64,000 bases of DNA, taken from positions 1 through 64,000 of the forward strand of contig CANQAR010000004.1 in the NCBI GenBank assembly GCA_947588845.1. Direction: 5' to 3'. The notes beneath the pieces were generated by a model, which saw only the letters and a program-made list of their open reading frames with translations, did not search any database and had not been told where the DNA came from. Shown here one piece after another: positions 61,164 through 64,000 of this stretch. This stretch comes from an uncultured Lachnospiraceae bacterium. GTDB taxonomy: Bacteria > Bacillota > Clostridia > Lachnospirales > Lachnospiraceae. Within the stretch, counting starts at the first letter, position 1, and the number at the start of each line of letters is the position of its first letter. The position numbers and the translations under genes are program-made.

Positions 61164-63812
61164 TCATTTTATCAGCTGCGCCAGCCTCTCTTTCACCTGC
61201 GCCATCATCTGTGTATATTTCTCAAGCTTTGCTTTCTCCTCGTCGATCTTGGCCTGCGGCGCCTTGCTGATGAATTTCTCATTGCCCAGCATGCCGTTGA
61301 CGCGGGCAAGCTCCTTCGTCAGACGAACTTCCTCTTTCTTCAGGCGGTCGATCTCCTTGTCGATATCAATCAGCTCTGCCAACGGAATGTAGATAACCGC
61401 GTCCGGAATCACCGTCGATACCGCATCCTCGCTGATGTCTGTGCGGTCTGCCTGGATGTGCACCTCGCTCGCGAATCCGAGCGTCGCGAAGAATACTTTG
61501 CCGTGCTCGAAGATTCCGCGGAGCTCTTCATTTGCGGACACCACATAGACGTGTGACTTTTTGCTCGGCGGTACGTTCATGCCGGTGCGGACGTTGCGGA
61601 TACCGCGCACGGCTTCCTTGATCGTCTCGACGGATTTCTCCTCTTCCGCAAAGTTCCACTCATCCTTAAACTCCGGCCACGCGGAGATCATAATGGACTC
61701 TTCCTGCGGCTGCAGCGTGCAGTAAATCTCCTCCGTGATGAACGGCATGTACGGATGAAGCAGCTTCAGCGCGTTTCCAAGCACCGTCTTCAGTGTCCAG
61801 AGCGCGGCAGCCTTCGTCGTATCTGCATCATTGTAGAGACGAGGCTTCACCATCTCAATATACCAGTCACAGAATTCCTCCCAGATAAAATCATAGACCT
61901 TCTGGACCGCAATGCCAAGCTCATACTTATCCAGATTTTCGGTCACTTCCTTCGCGAGCGAATTAACTTTGGAGAGGATCCACTTGTCGGCGCCTGTCAG
62001 AGCAGAAAGCTCCATCGTCTCCGGCACTTCCGCCTTCTCAAGATTCATCATGATGAAGCGGGAAGCGTTCCAGACCTTGTTCGCAAAGTTTCTCGATGCC
62101 TCGACACGTTCCATGTAGAAACGCATGTCGTTGCCCGGCGCGTTTCCGGTCATCAGCGTCAGACGGAGCGCGTCGGCGCCGTACTGCTCGATAATCTTGA
62201 GCGGATCGATACCGTTTCCGAGCGACTTGCTCATCTTGCGGCCCAGGGAATCGCGCACAAGGCCGTGGATCAGCACATGGTGGAACGGAACCGTTCCGGT
62301 CTGCTCCAGCGCGGAGAATACCATGCGGACCACCCAGAAGAAGATGATGTCATAGCCTGTCACGAGGACATCGGTCGGATAGAAGTACTCCATCTCCGGC
62401 GTCTTGTCCGGCCAGCCGAGCGTTGAGAACGGCCACAGCGCGGAGCTGAACCACGTATCAAGCGTATCCTCATCCTGCGTCAGATGCGTGCAGCCGCACT
62501 TCGGGCAGACTTTCGGCATCTCTCTTGCCACAACGATCTCGCCGCACTCGTCGCAGTAGTACGCCGGGATCCTGTGCCCCCACCAGAGATGACGGGAAAT
62601 ACACCAGTCGCGGATGTTTTCCAGCCAGTTCAGATACGTCTTGTCAAAACGCTCCGGCACGAAAGTCAGCGTTCCGTTCTTCACCGCCTCGATCGCCGGT
62701 TTCGCCATTTCGTCCATCTTTACGAACCACTGCGGCTTGATCAGAGGCTCGACCGTCGTCTTGCAGCGGTCATGCGTGCCGACACTGTGAGAATGCGGAA
62801 CCACCTTCACGAGAAGGCCCAGATCCTCGAGATCCTTCACGATCGCTTTTCTCGCCTCGTAACGATCCATTCCGGCGTACTTTCCGCCTTGCTCGTTGAT
62901 CGTCGCGTCGTCATTCATGATGTTGATCTCTTCGAGATTATGACGCTTTCCAACCTCAAAGTCGTTCGGGTCATGTGCCGGCGTGATCTTCACGCAGCCG
63001 GTTCCGAACTCCTTATCCACGTAAGAATCCGCGATGACCGGAATCTGGCGGCCCACCAGCGGAAGCTCCAGCGTCTTTCCGATCAGATGCTGATAGCGCT
63101 CGTCTTCCGGATTCACGGCGACAGCCGTATCGCCAAGCATCGTCTCCGGGCGTGTCGTCGCGATCTCCACAAACTGGCCTTCCTCGCCGACAACCGGATA
63201 TTTGATGTGCCAGAAAAATCCGTTCTGGTCCACATGCTCGACCTCCGCGTCGGAGATGGAAGTCTGGCAGACCGGACACCAGTTGATGATCCTCGGCCCC
63301 TTGTAGATATATCCTTTCTCGTACAGGCGGATAAACACTTCCTCAACCGCCTTTGAACAGCCCTCGTCCATCGTGAAACGCTCTCTGTCCCAGTCCGCGG
63401 ACGCGCCAAGCTTCTTGAGCTGGTTCGTGATCTTTCCGCCGTACTCTTCTTTCCACGCCCACGCGTGCTTTAAAAACTCCTCGCGGCCGATCTCATCCTT
63501 ATCGATACCCTCTGATTTCAGCTTCTCGATAACCTTGACTTCTGTCGCAATCGCCGCATGATCCGTGCCCGGCTGCCACAGTGTCTCATAGCCCTGCATT
63601 CTCTTGAAGCGGATCAGGATGTCCTGCATCGTCTCATCAAGCGCATGTCCCATGTGCAGCTGTCCTGTGACATTTGGCGGCGGGATCACGATCGTGAACG
63701 GCTTCTTGTTCGGATTTACCTCCGCGTGGAAATATTTTTTGTCAAGCCATTTCTGGTATAAGCGGTCTTCCAGACCACTCGGGTCATAGGTTTTGGCCAG
63801 TTCTTTGCCCAT
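61164..63812 (-). CDS. valS: Valyl-tRNA synthetase
   Basis: This 882-residue class I synthetase charges tRNA-Val. The HIGH motif is [17 protein letters not shown] near residue 45, the KMSKS motif is [13 protein letters not shown] near 525, and the editing-domain stretch [13 protein letters not shown] near 230 is present. The C-terminal coiled coil ([21 protein letters not shown]) is typical of ValRS. GGAG is 6 nt before the ATG. No T-box leader was recognised in the 190 nt of upstream sequence available, where structured repeats are found instead. Confidence 0.95.
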   Translation of the reverse strand: MGKELAKTYDPSGLEDRLYQKWLDKKYFHAEVNPNKKPFTIVIPPPNVTGQLHMGHALDETMQDILIRFKRMQGYETLWQPGTDHAAIATEVKVIEKLKSEGIDKDEIGREEFLKHAWAWKEEYGGKITNQLKKLGASADWDRERFTMDEGCSKAVEEVFIRLYEKGYIYKGPRIINWCPVCQTSISDAEVEHVDQNGFFWHIKYPVVGEEGQFVEIATTRPETMLGDTAVAVNPEDERYQHLIGKTLELPLVGRQIPVIADSYVDKEFGTGCVKITPAHDPNDFEVGKRHNLEEINIMNDDATINEQGGKYAGMDRYEARKAIVKDLEDLGLLVKVVPHSHSVGTHDRCKTTVEPLIKPQWFVKMDEMAKPAIEAVKNGTLTFVPERFDKTYLNWLENIRDWCISRHLWWGHRIPAYYCDECGEIVVAREMPKVCPKCGCTHLTQDEDTLDTWFSSALWPFSTLGWPDKTPEMEYFYPTDVLVTGYDIIFFWVVRMVFSALEQTGTVPFHHVLIHGLVRDSLGRKMSKSLGNGIDPLKIIEQYGADALRLTLMTGNAPGNDMRFYMERVEASRNFANKVWNASRFIMMNLEKAEVPETMELSALTGADKWILSKVNSLAKEVTENLDKYELGIAVQKVYDFIWEEFCDWYIEMVKPRLYNDADTTKAAALWTLKTVLGNALKLLHPYMPFITEEIYCTLQPQEESIMISAWPEFKDEWNFAEEEKSVETIKEAVRGIRNVRTGMNVPPSKKSHVYVVSANEELRGIFEHGKVFFATLGFASEVHIQADRTDISEDAVSTVIPDAVIYIPLAELIDIDKEIDRLKKEEVRLTKELARVNGMLGNEKFISKAPQAKIDEEKAKLEKYTQMMAQVKERLAQLIK

Positions 63813-63841
63813 TGTAATCTCCTCCTGTCAGATTTTGTCTG

Positions 63842-64000
63842 TTCGCCGTGTTTACCTCGATTCCGCTCCGCTTCATCTCGGTCGCGGGCTTCGCCCTCCT
63901 GGCTCGCCGTCCCCTTTCTCCGTCTGCAAACAGACGTCTCTTGGGACGGCTTCCCTGCACGGCCTTCAATTTCTCTCTTCGCCGTGCACCTCGATTCCGC
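63842..64000. repeat. Structured repeat region upstream of valS
   Basis: TTCGCCGTGTTTACCTCGAT (63842) and TTCGCCGTGCACCTCGATTC (63978) are near-identical direct repeats of about 23-25 nt. Between them lie GGGCTTCGCCC (63886), GCCGTCCC/GGGACGGC (63906-63950) enclosing CGTCTGCAAACAGACG (63921), and TGCACGGC/GCCGTGCA (63956-63988). It continues beyond the window. It may be a leader structure or a dispersed repeat. Confidence 0.5.

Noticed and set aside
63813-64000. T-box riboswitch before valS
   Set aside because: The conserved antiterminator sequence is not present in the available bases; only repeats and hairpins are visible.

Overview
The window reads as a chromosome segment of a spore-forming, Gram-positive anaerobe of the Clostridia, most likely a Lachnospiraceae-type gut bacterium. 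The grounds are strong GGAGG ribosome sites, an alpha/beta-type small acid-soluble spore protein, a BceABRS-type peptide-response locus, PadR/DUF1700/DUF4097/PspC envelope genes, several AAA-ATPase/PD-(D/E)XK proteins and an Rpn-like nuclease. This placement is inference from gene content. I saw no rRNA, tRNA, CRISPR array, transposase or integrase.

Layout. 0-6 kb: an AbgT transporter with an M29-like aminopeptidase, a nitroreductase, an MmcQ/EVE-like protein and a two-gene ABC exporter. 6-11 kb: an AAA/PD-(D/E)XK protein, then an abiE toxin-antitoxin locus whose toxin is cut short where it meets, head-on, the broken 3' end of a surface-adhesin pseudogene. 11.7-16.7 kb: a second nitroreductase, a uroporphyrinogen-decarboxylase-like protein, an aldo/keto reductase with ferredoxin tail, and an Rpn-like nuclease with a heptad-repeat coiled coil. 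17-22 kb: a BceAB exporter with its two-component system. 22.5-31.5 kb: another AAA/PD-(D/E)XK protein, a CitMHS transporter with an adjacent two-component system, proline symporter and glutamate 5-kinase. 31.7-40.3 kb: a LysR regulator, the spore protein, a PadR-controlled envelope operon, and a VWA/MoxR-AAA pair followed by a small acidic protein.

From 40.4 to about 61 kb the sequence becomes visibly more AT-rich and almost every gene is defence- or toxin-antitoxin-like. It holds an MqsR-like toxin with a Panacea-domain antitoxin, a nucleotidyltransferase/DUF3791 pair and a 13-kb run of seven same-strand genes joined within 4 nt of one another: PLD-like/SNF2 helicase, DUF4391 protein, HEPN-like protein, DUF4365 protein, type III methyltransferase (Mod), AbiJ-like protein and type III restriction subunit (Res). 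After these come an HNH endonuclease, a MntA-like nucleotidyltransferase fused by position to a chimeric HepT/nuclease ORF, a third AAA/PD-(D/E)XK protein, and an ATPase gene with an internal deletion. Valyl-tRNA synthetase closes the window.

The strongest candidate for an undescribed system is the seven-gene operon at 42.8-55.9 kb: a type III restriction-modification pair embedded with a second helicase and two probable HEPN/Abi effectors under apparently single transcription. Other points for follow-up are the chimeric HepT ORF, the abiE/adhesin junction, an anti-Shine-Dalgarno hairpin before the spore-protein gene, a PadR-type palindrome on a consensus promoter, and palindromic repeats that sit between convergent genes.
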